Origin: Rhizobium sp. CF122 | Lineage (GTDB): Bacteria; Pseudomonadota; Alphaproteobacteria; Rhizobiales; Rhizobiaceae | Direction of reading: 5' to 3' | Assembly: GCF_000282035.1 (NCBI RefSeq) | Contig: NZ_AKKA01000011.1 | Location: 1-64,000 of the forward strand | DNA: 64,000 bases | Shown here: positions 30,956 to 39,515 of the stretch, one piece after another | How positions within the stretch are numbered: the stretch's first letter is position 1 | Layout of the letters: every line of letters starts with the position of its first letter | Notes under the pieces: model-generated | The model's database searches: none | Seen by the model: the letters and a program-made list of their open reading frames with translations, nothing else | Told to the model about the DNA's origin: nothing | Made by a program: the position numbers and the translations under genes

Positions 30956-32749
30956 ATGACGACTGCTTACACGACAGGGCAAATCACCCTGACGAACGGC
31001 TCCGCCGTGGTGACTGGTATCGGGACGGCCTGGGCGACGGCGTTGATCGCCGGCGGTTTTATTTCGGCGCAAGCGGAGGGAAACCTCCTGCTGATCGAAA
31101 CTGTTGATAGCAACACGCAGATCACGGCTTTGATAGAGTGGGCCGGTGCAACGGGGACTTACGACTACGTGCTTGTCCGCGACACGGCATATCTTCAGCA
31201 GCTTACGACCAACGCCAATACGCTGGCAGAGCTGATCGCTGAACTGGCTGCTGGGACCATCTTCAAGTTCGATGCTTCTGGCGATCTGGCCGGGCGCGCA
31301 TCCTACAACGATCGCGCCAAGGGGTTTTCCTACCTCGTCATCATCGGCGTGACGCAGCCGCAGCTCTATGTGAAGGCGTCGGCAACGTCCGGCGATTGGG
31401 CTGGGCCGTTCGCGTACGGCGCGGGGCCAGTCGGTCCTATGGGACCAGCTGGCTATGCAAACCCGCGCGGCACCTACAGTGCCGCAACAGCCTATGCCAG
31501 GAACGACGCGGTTCTCTATAACGGCTCATCCTTCGTGGCCCTACAGGCAACCACCGGCAATGCTCCGCCTACGCTGCCAACGACCGCGAATGCTTACTGG
31601 CAGCTCACGTCCATCAAGGGAACGGACGGAACCGGCACGGGTGACGTTGTCGGTCCGACCGGTGGTGTTGCCGACGGCGATATCGTTGCGTTCGATACAA
31701 CGACGGGCAAACTGATCAAGAAAGCCGCGAACGGTTCTATCGGAAACGCCTTGCTTGCGAATATGGCGAACGCGACGATAAAAGGTCGTATCACGGCGGG
31801 TTCGGGTGCTCCTGAAAACCTGACACCGGAACAAGCACGCGGAGTGCTTCAGGTCGACATCCTAAGCGGTTTTCGCAACAAGCTGATCAATGGTGATTTT
31901 TTCTTCAACCAACGAGGGGCGGCGTCATATGCGGCAAACGCTTACACATTTGATCGCTGGTTTCTCAGCGGCGGAACCGGTTCCGCTAACACCATCAGTC
32001 GCGTGACAAACACCCCCGCGCAAAATGAAGACAGCACTTACACCCTCACGTGGGTACGTGGGACAGTCGGGTCGGCCGCGTCATTCTTAATTCAACGAAT
32101 TGAAGATGTTAGAACTCTCGCAAACACTACGATAACGGTTACGTTTGACGCAAGCGCCGCAGCGGCCACCGATCTTTCGGTTGCACTCAATCAGTTTTTT
32201 GGTACGGGTGGGTCGCCTAGCGCATCAGTCGGCATTGCCGCACAAACCGTTGCTTTGACTACAGTGAAACAGCGGTTCAGTCTGACATTTGCTATCCCGA
32301 GTATCAACGGAAAGACAATAGGGACGAACCTTGATTCGTTTCTTGAGTTTTACTTTTTTCGCACCACGACGCAAACGAACCCGACCACGACAATCAATAT
32401 ATCTCGTGTTTCCGTCGTTAAGGGAGATGCAACCCGTGAAAGTGATCCGTTCTCACCACGACACCCACAGCAGGAAAACGCACTCTGCCAACGGTACTAT
32501 CAAGTTTATAACTTGCTACAGCTTCAAGGATACAACACGGCTGGAAACTTGATTTATATACAATTGGTAAGACCTGTCCCAATGCGAGCAGGTCCCACAA
32601 ACGCGTTGTCCAATCTAAGCGGTGTCACGAACGTCACAACTCTTGTGATTGCAGCTAGCACGCAACTCGCCATTTCTTACGGGGTTAGCATCGTTGCAAC
32701 TGGTTCGGGCGGTGTGAACTTTGTCGGTACTAGTGACGCGGAGCTATGA
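30956..32749 (+). CDS. Tail fibre with collagen-like and carbohydrate-binding segments
   Basis: A 597-residue protein. The N-terminus (AYTTGQITLTNGSAVVTGIG) is the common 'tail fibre anchor' repeat. A short collagen-like stretch GPVGPMGPAG (about residues 157-166) leads to a chitin-binding-type module (YSAATAYARNDAVLYNGSSF). The C-terminal 280 residues are a beta-rich receptor-binding domain starting GFRNKLINGDFFFNQRGAAS, a motif widespread in phage tail spikes. It probably binds cell-surface polysaccharide. Confidence 0.82.
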   Translation: MTTAYTTGQITLTNGSAVVTGIGTAWATALIAGGFISAQAEGNLLLIETVDSNTQITALIEWAGATGTYDYVLVRDTAYLQQLTTNANTLAELIAELAAGTIFKFDASGDLAGRASYNDRAKGFSYLVIIGVTQPQLYVKASATSGDWAGPFAYGAGPVGPMGPAGYANPRGTYSAATAYARNDAVLYNGSSFVALQATTGNAPPTLPTTANAYWQLTSIKGTDGTGTGDVVGPTGGVADGDIVAFDTTTGKLIKKAANGSIGNALLANMANATIKGRITAGSGAPENLTPEQARGVLQVDILSGFRNKLINGDFFFNQRGAASYAANAYTFDRWFLSGGTGSANTISRVTNTPAQNEDSTYTLTWVRGTVGSAASFLIQRIEDVRTLANTTITVTFDASAAAATDLSVALNQFFGTGGSPSASVGIAAQTVALTTVKQRFSLTFAIPSINGKTIGTNLDSFLEFYFFRTTTQTNPTTTINISRVSVVKGDATRESDPFSPRHPQQENALCQRYYQVYNLLQLQGYNTAGNLIYIQLVRPVPMRAGPTNALSNLSGVTNVTTLVIAASTQLAISYGVSIVATGSGGVNFVGTSDAEL

Positions 32750-33327
32750 CAATGGAAGTTTTAGGGTTCACGCAATTCGGGTTCATTGCGGTTGTTATCG
32801 ACGACGCGGAAATGATCATTCCCGACGACATGGCAAACCGTCATCGGCGCCGCATCTGGGATGAATGGGAAATGGCGCCGGCGCCTGAAGGTACGCCTGA
32901 TGACGAGCGTGTGCGCGAGAACGTGATCCCCGCTTTTCCGGAGCCGGACCTTTCTGCGATCAAGGCTTCTCTCAAGGCCTCGGTCGATGCCGCAGCGGAA
33001 AGTGAACGCCTAAAATACATCACTGGGGGCTCTGGTCAGGCCATGACCTACCAGCAGAAGGCGGAGGAGGCGAAGCGGTATACCGCGGTAGTCGAGGCTG
33101 GCGGAACGCCACCGGAGCCTGCCGGCTTTCCATTGCTTTCAGCCGAAGTTGGCATCACCGCTCCGACGCTCGGAGACGTTGCCGCTGTCGTCAACGGCGC
33201 TTTTCTGCAATGGCAGATCATCGGCGGAGCGATCGAGGCGGTGCGCTTGGGCACCAAGGCTGCAATCGATGCGGCAACTACTGAGGCGGCGGCTGAAGCG
33301 GCGGCCGGCGCCGCAAACTGGCCCTGA
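32746..33327 (+). CDS. Tail fibre accessory / assembly protein
   Basis: A 193-residue protein. The N-terminus is compact beta; the C-terminal half is a DUF4376-like helical domain (MTYQQKAEEAKRYTAVVEAG, then LTS-like PLLSAEVGITAPTLGDVAAV) ending in Ala/Glu repeats. DUF4376 proteins accompany tail fibres, probably as chaperones. It overlaps the fibre gene by 4 bp. Confidence 0.7.
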   Translation: MTMEVLGFTQFGFIAVVIDDAEMIIPDDMANRHRRRIWDEWEMAPAPEGTPDDERVRENVIPAFPEPDLSAIKASLKASVDAAAESERLKYITGGSGQAMTYQQKAEEAKRYTAVVEAGGTPPEPAGFPLLSAEVGITAPTLGDVAAVVNGAFLQWQIIGGAIEAVRLGTKAAIDAATTEAAAEAAAGAANWP

Positions 33328-33486
33328 AGCAAGAAGCCCGCCGGGGTGAGGCGAGCTTCCTGACGCATTACAAGAGAAACTGACCGCATCGGTCGGTCGC
33401 ATGAAATCACAACCGGCCGTACATCGCGCTTCAGCCAATCGAAGTAGGCGGGCCAACCTTTAAGCGAAAAATCTGGAGAGTTTCTA

Positions 33487-34452
33487 ATGAACGTACGCGT
33501 TACGGCTCAGCACATTCGCGCGGCCGCTCTCAAGCCGGTCAACGAAGCCAATATGAATTCCGTCCTGGTGTCGCTCGATCGCTATCGTGACGACTTCGGC
33601 ATGGATCGCGTGCACCGCGTCGTCCAGTACCTGGCGCAGCTGATGCACGAAAGCGGCGATTTCCGCTACGATCGCGAGATCTGGGGACCGACGCCGGTGC
33701 AGGCCCGCTATGACGCGCGGGCAGACCTCGGTAACACGCCGGCGCTCGATGGTGACGGCAAGAAGTATATGGGCCGCACCGGTATGCAGCTTACCGGTAA
33801 GGCCAACTATCAGGCGTTCTACGACTGGTGTGATGAGAAGGGCTTCAACCCTCCGGACTTCGTCGCCAATCCGGATCTCGTCAATACCGACCCGTGGGAA
33901 GGGCTGGTGCCGCTCTGGTATTGGGATAGCCGCAACCTCAATCGCTATGCCGACCAGGGCGACATCGAGACGATCACCACGAAGGTCAACGGCGGCAAGA
34001 ACGGGCTTGGCGATCGTGTCGAGCACTTCGCGCGCCTGGTGCTGGTTGTTCTCGGCCTGAAGCCGACGCAGATCCGTGAGTTTCAGGCGTCGAAGGGCTT
34101 GGTCGCAGACGGCGATGTCGGGCCGAAGACACGTGCTGCTCTGCATGCCGAATTGCTTGCTCTGTCCGGCGCGACGCCGGCGCAGGGCTTCGTCTCGGCG
34201 CCCGTTATCGCGGACAAGCCTGTGGTGCCAGCGGCGGTCGAGACGCAGGTGAAGAAGAAATTCAATCTGCTTGGTTGGCTTGGTGGATTGGGAACCGGGT
34301 CAGGCATCGGTCTGAGCTTCCTCGGCGGCATGGACTGGCGCGCCATCCTCGTGATCGGTGTCTTTGCTCTGGTCGCCTTCCTGTTGGCGCTGCTGCTGCG
34401 CCACTGGATCATTGCAGCGGTGAAGGACATCCGCCAGGCCGTCGAGGGTTGA
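33487..34452 (+). CDS. Endolysin: GH19-like lysozyme with peptidoglycan-binding and membrane domains
   Basis: A 321-residue protein. Residues 1-190 are a GH19-type (chitinase-like) muramidase domain: catalytic Glu55 in YLAQLMHESGDFRYDREIWG, then KYMGRTGMQLTGKANY and VNGGKNGLGDRVEHF. Residues about 195-222 form a peptidoglycan-binding repeat (REFQASKGLVADGDVGPKTR). Residues about 262-310 contain two hydrophobic segments (WLGGLGTGSGIGLSFLGG and ILVIGVFALVAFLLALLL), so the enzyme is anchored in, or exported through, the inner membrane. The C-terminal membrane part might also act as a holin. AGAG precedes the ATG. Confidence 0.88.
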   Translation: MNVRVTAQHIRAAALKPVNEANMNSVLVSLDRYRDDFGMDRVHRVVQYLAQLMHESGDFRYDREIWGPTPVQARYDARADLGNTPALDGDGKKYMGRTGMQLTGKANYQAFYDWCDEKGFNPPDFVANPDLVNTDPWEGLVPLWYWDSRNLNRYADQGDIETITTKVNGGKNGLGDRVEHFARLVLVVLGLKPTQIREFQASKGLVADGDVGPKTRAALHAELLALSGATPAQGFVSAPVIADKPVVPAAVETQVKKKFNLLGWLGGLGTGSGIGLSFLGGMDWRAILVIGVFALVAFLLALLLRHWIIAAVKDIRQAVEG

Positions 34453-34455
34453 GCT

Positions 34456-34734
34456 ATGCTTGCGTGGCTGCCTGACAGTCTGAAATTGCCGATGGCTGCG
34501 ATCGGCGGCGCAGTCGCCGCCGGCGCGGCGCTGATCGTCATCAATGCGTTGTGGTGGCTGCCGGCCGCCAAGGAAGAAGGGAGGGTCGCGGAACGTGCTG
34601 CGGCCCTGCAGCGATCGATGGATCTGATCAAGCAACGGGGTGCGACGAATGAAGCGGTGGGCAGGCTTAGCGATGGAGATCTGTGTCATAGGCTTGGTGG
34701 TCAGTGGGTGCGTGACGCGGGCACCTGCGAATGA
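34456..34734 (+). CDS. Inner-membrane spanin (Rz-like)
   Basis: A 92-residue protein with an N-terminal membrane helix (MAAIGGAVAAGAALIVINAL, residues about 13-32) followed by a periplasmic helix (AAKEEGRVAERAAALQRSMD). This is the i-spanin layout. Its last 86 bases overlap the lipoprotein gene in another frame. Together they would fuse inner and outer membranes at the last step of lysis. Confidence 0.75.
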   Translation: MLAWLPDSLKLPMAAIGGAVAAGAALIVINALWWLPAAKEEGRVAERAAALQRSMDLIKQRGATNEAVGRLSDGDLCHRLGGQWVRDAGTCE

Positions 34735-34867
34735 CGGCGCCGGCTTCGAGCGCCTGACGCCATCGTCGGAAACGCGGAAGTTCATCATTGCCAACGACCG
34801 ACCGTTTGCTGAACAGGTCGCTGCGCACAACGAAACCTGCGACCAGCAGCCGGCCTGCCGGAAATGA
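34649..34867 (+). CDS. Outer-membrane spanin lipoprotein (Rz1-like)
   Basis: A 72-residue lipoprotein. The signal peptide MKRWAGLAMEICVIGLVVSG ends in a lipobox VVSGC. The mature part is short and polar with two more Cys. It starts inside the i-spanin gene in the +1 frame, as Rz1 does inside Rz, which supports both calls. An alternative ATG lies three codons upstream. Confidence 0.75.
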   Translation: MKRWAGLAMEICVIGLVVSGCVTRAPANDGAGFERLTPSSETRKFIIANDRPFAEQVAAHNETCDQQPACRK

Positions 34868-35229
34868 TGGGGGATGCAGTGACGCCAGTTGAATTCGATC
34901 CCCGAACCCATCAGCAGCTTGGCGAGTTGCTGGCAGAGGTTCGCAATCTTCGCGATGCCTTCCGCGCCTCTGAAATCAAGTCCGACAACAGCCGCGCAAC
35001 CATGCATCAGCGCATGGACCAGCTTGTGGAGCGTGTTGGCAAGGTGGAGGGCAATATTGCGGCGGTTCAGGAAGACATTCCGGAGATGCGGCGGATTACG
35101 GATGAGGTGCAGCGTTGGAAGCTGATGGGGATAGGTGGACTCGGGGTGATCGGTATCGGTGGCGTTGCTCTGGGCGTCACGTTTTCCGATGTCATCCGCC
35201 GTATCGTCCTGGCTGTCGTCACGCGCTAA
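34864..35229 (+). CDS. DUF1515-like membrane protein, possible holin
   Basis: A 121-residue protein. The N-terminal 85 residues are a charged helix likely to form a coiled coil (LGELLAEVRNLRDAFRASEI; QRMDQLVERVGKVEGNIAAV), and residues about 92-118 form a membrane helix (GIGGLGVIGIGGVALGVTFS). This layout matches DUF1515 proteins known from rhizobial phages. The position after the spanins suggests a role in lysis or its timing. Confidence 0.7.
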   Translation: MMGDAVTPVEFDPRTHQQLGELLAEVRNLRDAFRASEIKSDNSRATMHQRMDQLVERVGKVEGNIAAVQEDIPEMRRITDEVQRWKLMGIGGLGVIGIGGVALGVTFSDVIRRIVLAVVTR

Positions 35230-35346
35230 TGGCAATTTCGCCGGCGCCATGCTTGACGTCGACAGGAAAGAACGCCATTTGATCCGCAGGCGTGGCGGCC
35301 GCTTCCACCAATAGCAGGGCATCAAAACCTCAACAGAGGATGAACC

Positions 35347-35793
35347 ATGCTGTCTGATACGCCTTCCCAAACCATCTTCAATTTAACCGCAGATGGACTT
35401 GCCTGCGAGCGTCCTGGAGTGCTGCGAGACTATGCCGGCTGGTCCGTTGGCAAACGCCGAAAGCTTAATGTCTGTCGCTTTATGGCCGAGAGAATTGCAC
35501 CTCGCTATATGTTTCCATTGTCATTCCGCTATGGCGACCGTCCAGTTACCTCCGACGAATTGATAGCCGAGCTGGAGCGAATCCTATTGGAGGTGTCGGC
35601 GGAGCGGGCCTTTCTGATGGCCAGCAAGGATTGGGACCAGCGGCAGATCGTCCGTCGTGAGATAGCGGAGGCGATTTCGAAAAGGCTGGTCGGGAGATTT
35701 ACCGTCGTGCAGGTCGACAACAGCGAAGAACTACTAAGGCGGTCGTCGGGCGGATCTGGTACGTGGTGGGAAACAGGTCAGATGGCACCCTGA
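35347..35793 (+). CDS. Hypothetical accessory protein
   Basis: A 148-residue soluble protein, with GAGGATGAACC before its ATG. The middle contains a helix ELIAELERILLEVSAERAFL and a basic region. No family is recognised. It ends 48 bp before the ligase gene and is probably expressed with it; context links it to the ligase only weakly. Confidence 0.55.
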   Translation: MLSDTPSQTIFNLTADGLACERPGVLRDYAGWSVGKRRKLNVCRFMAERIAPRYMFPLSFRYGDRPVTSDELIAELERILLEVSAERAFLMASKDWDQRQIVRREIAEAISKRLVGRFTVVQVDNSEELLRRSSGGSGTWWETGQMAP

Positions 35794-35840
35794 GCAAAGG
35801 AAGCAATTGTCTTTTTAGGCTTTGCTGCTGTAATTATCCG

Positions 35841-36887
35841 ATGGCAAAGCCCCCGCGATCCAAGCCTCTTGTTGCAAGTGACAAGCCGCTTCGCAGTCGA
35901 CCGCGAAAACCGCGTGACCCGTCGCAACCGCGACTTCCTTTCGACCCGATGCCAGATCGTATTGAGCCATGCTTGGCATTGCTCAAACCGCGCCCGCCCG
36001 TTGGACCGGATTGGACGTACGAGGTAAAGTGGGACGGATACAGGATCGCGGTCCACCTCGACCACGGGAACGTCCGCATCCTTACTCGCGGCGGCCATGA
36101 TTGGACGCATCGATTTCCCGGGATCGAGGAAGCTGCCAAGCGGCTTGGCGTCGGCACGGCCATCCTTGACGGCGAGGCCGTCGTGCTCGACGAGGAGGGC
36201 AGGCCGGATTTCGGGCGTCTGCAGAACTCCCTCGGTGGCCGCGGCGGCAAACTACCAGCCGGCAACGCCATCATGTTCGCCTTCGATCTCCTGTACTTCG
36301 ACGGTCACGACATCAGGAACATGGAACTCTCCGCTCGCCGGTTCTTCCTGGAGTCGCTGCTGCGAAATGAGGAAGGGGCCATCCGTCTGTCAGAGGAGGT
36401 CGACGGCGATGGCCGTGAGATTTTCGCCGCAGCGTGCGTGCACGGTCTCGAAGGCATCATCGCCAAGAACAAGGACAGTACCTACCGCTCCGGCCGTCTC
36501 GGTGATTGGGTGAAGGTCAAGTGCGTCCAGAGCGACAGTTTCATGATCGTCGGCTACGAGCATTCCATGGTGGCCCGATCCGGGATCGGTAGCTTGTTGC
36601 TTGCCGCGCGCAAGGGGAGCGACTGGATCTACGTCGGATCGGTCGGAACTGGCTTTAATGAGCGCAGGGCAGAGTACCTGCGGAAGACGCTCGATCGGCT
36701 GAAGCGAAAGACGCCGCCGGTCAAGTACGAAGGGCGGCGTAAGAACCTCGTTTGGGTTCAACCGACACTCATCGCAGAGATCGAGTATCGCTCCTGGACG
36801 CATGACGGGAAATTGCGCCACGCCTCGTACAAAGGGCTGCGTGAAGCGCAGGACAATGCCGCCGTTTACGAAATCGCGGAACAGTAG
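35841..36887 (+). CDS. ATP-dependent DNA ligase, LigD ligase-domain type
   Basis: A 348-residue protein consisting of the adenylation and OB domains only. The active-site Lys63 lies in motif I KWDGYR; other motifs are ILDGEAVVLDEEGRPDFGRL (motif III region), FAFDLLYFDGHDIRN (IIIa), LEGIIAKNKDSTYRSGR (IV) and DWVKVKC (V). This is the type found at the ligase end of LigD, the non-homologous end-joining enzyme. No polymerase or phosphoesterase domain and no Ku gene are present here. In a prophage it could seal ends of injected DNA or work with host Ku. The ATG at 35841 follows a poor ribosome site. Confidence 0.9.
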   Translation: MAKPPRSKPLVASDKPLRSRPRKPRDPSQPRLPFDPMPDRIEPCLALLKPRPPVGPDWTYEVKWDGYRIAVHLDHGNVRILTRGGHDWTHRFPGIEEAAKRLGVGTAILDGEAVVLDEEGRPDFGRLQNSLGGRGGKLPAGNAIMFAFDLLYFDGHDIRNMELSARRFFLESLLRNEEGAIRLSEEVDGDGREIFAAACVHGLEGIIAKNKDSTYRSGRLGDWVKVKCVQSDSFMIVGYEHSMVARSGIGSLLLAARKGSDWIYVGSVGTGFNERRAEYLRKTLDRLKRKTPPVKYEGRRKNLVWVQPTLIAEIEYRSWTHDGKLRHASYKGLREAQDNAAVYEIAEQ

Positions 36888-36892
36888 TGATC

Positions 36893-36926
36893 TGGGCCAA
36901 GGCTGTTTCCACGCAGCCTTGGCCCA
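36893..36926. repeat. Perfect 13-bp hairpin after the ligase gene
   Basis: TGGGCCAAGGCTG and CAGCCTTGGCCCA enclose an 8-base loop. No T run follows on either strand, so it is not a classical terminator, but it marks the boundary between the late/ligase genes and the oppositely oriented cargo. The rest of 36888-37191 shows nothing else I can support. Confidence 0.6.
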
Positions 36927-37191
36927 AGGATCTGCTGATCCTGCGCCACGGCTATCGAACGCTGCTTGACCTTGACGCGAAACAAAGATGGCCGATCACA
37001 AAGCCTGAAGATATTCGTAAAATGTCGTATTTTTCGCTCGTCAGTGAGACAAGGTAGAAAAAAAGCAGAAGAACTTGGACGAGCGCGCTTATGCCTCACA
37101 ATGCTGCAACCCCATGTTTTCGCTGAGTTGCCGTACTTCGGCGTGGGGCGCTATCGTTCCGGATCGTAGCTGCGGCATCCGCCTGTCGTCG

Positions 37192-38106
37192 CTAGATCAA
37201 CGTCGGTGGATCTTGGTGCTTAATAACTTCCAATACTTTGACTATTTCTTCGGTCTGTTCGCTCAAATTTCCTTTTTCGTCATACTTCGCGGTATGTTTG
37301 ACGCGAACTCGTAACGCGTCATGGGGGCTTAACGGATGGTTTCCTCTATCGAACTCGTCGAGCCATTCCCGGTCCGTGATTGGAGCACTAAAGGCCCGCT
37401 TACCGTGCTTGAATTGCCATTGGCTCTTTCCCAATAGGTCAGGCTTTCGGATCACGAGCACCATATCGACGATATTCGAAAGTTCGCGATCGGTTTCAAC
37501 ATCTTGAAGATGTTCGGAAGGCAGCCAAGTGCGCTTGAGATTGACTTGATAATCAGTACTATCGAGCGTGATCGTGAGCGCCTCACCTTCTTTGAATTTT
37601 GTCTTTACCCGCTGGATCTCATCCAGGCTTTGGGCTAGGCGCGACGGATTTATTGACGGGTAGTCCGGAAGGTGTCGGACGTCTGTTTCTGATGCCAACT
37701 GACGAATGTGATCAGTTAGATCCTCGATGCCGGCCGGCTGGCCATCTGCCACGTCCTCGTCCAGCCATTTGAGGGCAATGTACTTGGCTTTCACGAGATA
37801 CTGGCCAACCAGAGGCTTCCAATCCAATGTTTTAAGGGCGTCGTCGTCCGCCTGTTTGAGGAGGTTTCGCAGGAAAATCTTTAGACTTGATTTCTGTACG
37901 TCTTCGAGCACCAAGCTTGTTGCCATCGAAGAGTCAACAGACGTAATGAGGACGCTATCAAGATCTTCGAAAGCTCGGATAAGCTCGGCGGCGATCTCGA
38001 ATACCCGCGCCGAAGAACCGTCCTCAATAAAGTCTATTTTAATCTTAATGTCGCTGTCGGGCTCCACGAAACCATCTCCCACAAGTACATGAATTCCATT
38101 GGGCAT
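37192..38106 (-). CDS. Hypothetical cargo protein
   Basis: A 304-residue soluble protein with no recognised family. The N-terminus is beta-rich (IHVLVGDGFVEPDSDIKIKI), the middle helical (SSLKIFLRNLLKQADDDALK), and the last third has DALRVRVKHTAKYDEKGNLS. AGGTG lies near the ATG. It is convergent with the ligase gene and in the same direction as the PRTase-SLOG pair 146 bp upstream, so it may be the third gene of that operon. Its setting among defence-type genes suggests an immune or regulatory role, but nothing in the sequence proves it. Confidence 0.65.
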   Translation of the reverse strand: MPNGIHVLVGDGFVEPDSDIKIKIDFIEDGSSARVFEIAAELIRAFEDLDSVLITSVDSSMATSLVLEDVQKSSLKIFLRNLLKQADDDALKTLDWKPLVGQYLVKAKYIALKWLDEDVADGQPAGIEDLTDHIRQLASETDVRHLPDYPSINPSRLAQSLDEIQRVKTKFKEGEALTITLDSTDYQVNLKRTWLPSEHLQDVETDRELSNIVDMVLVIRKPDLLGKSQWQFKHGKRAFSAPITDREWLDEFDRGNHPLSPHDALRVRVKHTAKYDEKGNLSEQTEEIVKVLEVIKHQDPPTLI

Positions 38107-38251
38107 GGGGGAGACACCTACAGAGAAATTGCAAACATTCAGCTAATGCTCAATGCAAAGTTGTTTATCGCCGTTAGCTAAAGAACAAAGTGTTCCTAGA
38201 ATGTTCTGGTGCGAGACTCTCTGTCAAGCCCGCTATTTTCCACCGAAATGG

Positions 38252-38809
38252 CTAGAACGAAAACCCCGCCTGCTGTTGTGTGAGCTTTCTGACGGTGGCA
38301 GTCAGGCTGATCTTTTTCTCGGCTTGATCTCGGGCTCCGTCAGACATGATCCCGACGAGGTTCTGCAGATCCTGGGCCCCTCTTACGATCGTGAAAGCAT
38401 CTTTTTTATTGACAAAGACCACTGATTTTTTTCCTCGGCGGGTCAATTCAATCACGTTGCTTAGAGTGCCAGTGCTTTTCGCATCCCACAGCATGAGACC
38501 CAGCTCCGCTGTCTCCGCCATAGCGATGTCCTTGGCGGTAAAAAAGGCCTTTGTGCCTGGTTCGGCGGTGGTGTGAATTTCCCTCACCGGCCAGTTTCCG
38601 ACATTGTTACGTGGAACCTTGCCGGAGCAGAAGACGGTGACGTTCTTCGCTCCACGTTCGTCCAGTATGCTTTGCACCGCCCGATCAACGCCGTTTGCGT
38701 CCCCAATCACGACGGCGAGGTTCGCCGCGATCAGACTGTCGAGTTTCTCAATGAAAAGCGATGGCAGGTGCTTTATTGTGATCGAACCCGCGATAAAAAC
38801 TGATTCCAT
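38252..38809 (-). CDS. SLOG-domain nucleotide-binding protein
   Basis: A 185-residue protein with a Rossmann-like SLOG fold (LOG/DprA/TIR-related): the first strand SVFIAGSI at residues 3-10, then LAVVIGDANGVDRAVQSILD at 31-50, which resembles the glycine-rich phosphate loop. SLOG proteins sense or process nucleotides and nucleotide-derived signals, often in conflict systems. It starts 3 bp after the phosphoribosyltransferase stop, so the two are certainly co-expressed. Confidence 0.68.
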   Translation of the reverse strand: MESVFIAGSITIKHLPSLFIEKLDSLIAANLAVVIGDANGVDRAVQSILDERGAKNVTVFCSGKVPRNNVGNWPVREIHTTAEPGTKAFFTAKDIAMAETAELGLMLWDAKSTGTLSNVIELTRRGKKSVVFVNKKDAFTIVRGAQDLQNLVGIMSDGARDQAEKKISLTATVRKLTQQQAGFSF

Positions 38810-38812
38810 CTC

Positions 38813-39400
38813 TCATTTCCACGTTAGTGCGGCAACGTAGACGCCATTAATTTTACTGTACGTCTTCAAAGCGTTTGTCGCGGCTTCCATCGACGCGCCA
38901 CTGTCGAACAGGTCATCAACTAGCAACGCATTCCATTTTCCCTGACCTGATATCACGTCTTTGATCGAGAACCTTCCTGCGAGTTCTGCGGCTTTTTCAT
39001 GTTTCGTTCCGAGGTCTTTTAGCTTTTTTCCAGTTGTTGAGGGCGCCTTGACGATGATGCCAGAGAAGGAATTGACTTTCATCAACTTTGCTAGCTCCTC
39101 CGCAACCGCATCAACAGGCTGCCTTGGGCGCGCCTGAGATGCCGGCATTGGGATGACCAGCCCGAGTTGAGGGAAATGCGGTACAATGTGCTCGTAGACA
39201 GCTGCCGCAAGAAGTCCCGCTTGCGTCCAATCGCTTCTATATTTGAGCCGGAAAACAGCTTCTCCCGCCTCTGTTCGAACTGTATTAAAGGTCTTGTAGC
39301 CATATTCATTATAGCCTGCAAAGGTGCTCTTAATCTTATGCTTATCGAGTGCATAGCCTCTGTCCCACGGGCCCGACAGACTCTTAATCGTAACGTTCAT
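38813..39400 (-). CDS. Phosphoribosyltransferase, ComF-like
   Basis: A 195-residue protein. The PRPP-binding loop is VDDLFDSGAS at residues 161-170, the PRTase signature. RLKYRSDW near residue 51 and IPMPASQARPRQP near 83 match the ComF-like subgroup. The N-terminal zinc finger of ComF is absent. GGAGGAG stands six bases before the ATG at 39400. PRTases join or release bases and PRPP; with a SLOG partner the pair may make, alter or destroy a nucleotide signal during infection. Divergent from the AIPR gene. Confidence 0.78.
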   Translation of the reverse strand: MNVTIKSLSGPWDRGYALDKHKIKSTFAGYNEYGYKTFNTVRTEAGEAVFRLKYRSDWTQAGLLAAAVYEHIVPHFPQLGLVIPMPASQARPRQPVDAVAEELAKLMKVNSFSGIIVKAPSTTGKKLKDLGTKHEKAAELAGRFSIKDVISGQGKWNALLVDDLFDSGASMEAATNALKTYSKINGVYVAALTWK

Positions 39401-39499
39401 CATATTCTCCTCCAAGCCGCACGATCTGTTAGCCGACTTGGGGAGAACTTGTAAATATATCTAAACCAGAGGTGGCGTTGATGTATCGGGTCCATTGTT

Positions 39500-39515
39500 C
39501 AATCGGGCCCGATTG
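39500..39515. promoter_or_regulatory. 16-bp perfect palindrome between divergent cargo genes
   Basis: CAATCGGGCCCGATTG lies in the 418-bp gap between the PRTase (minus) and AIPR (plus) genes. It may be an operator for one or both. Nothing else in 39401-39818 is recognised. Confidence 0.4.
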
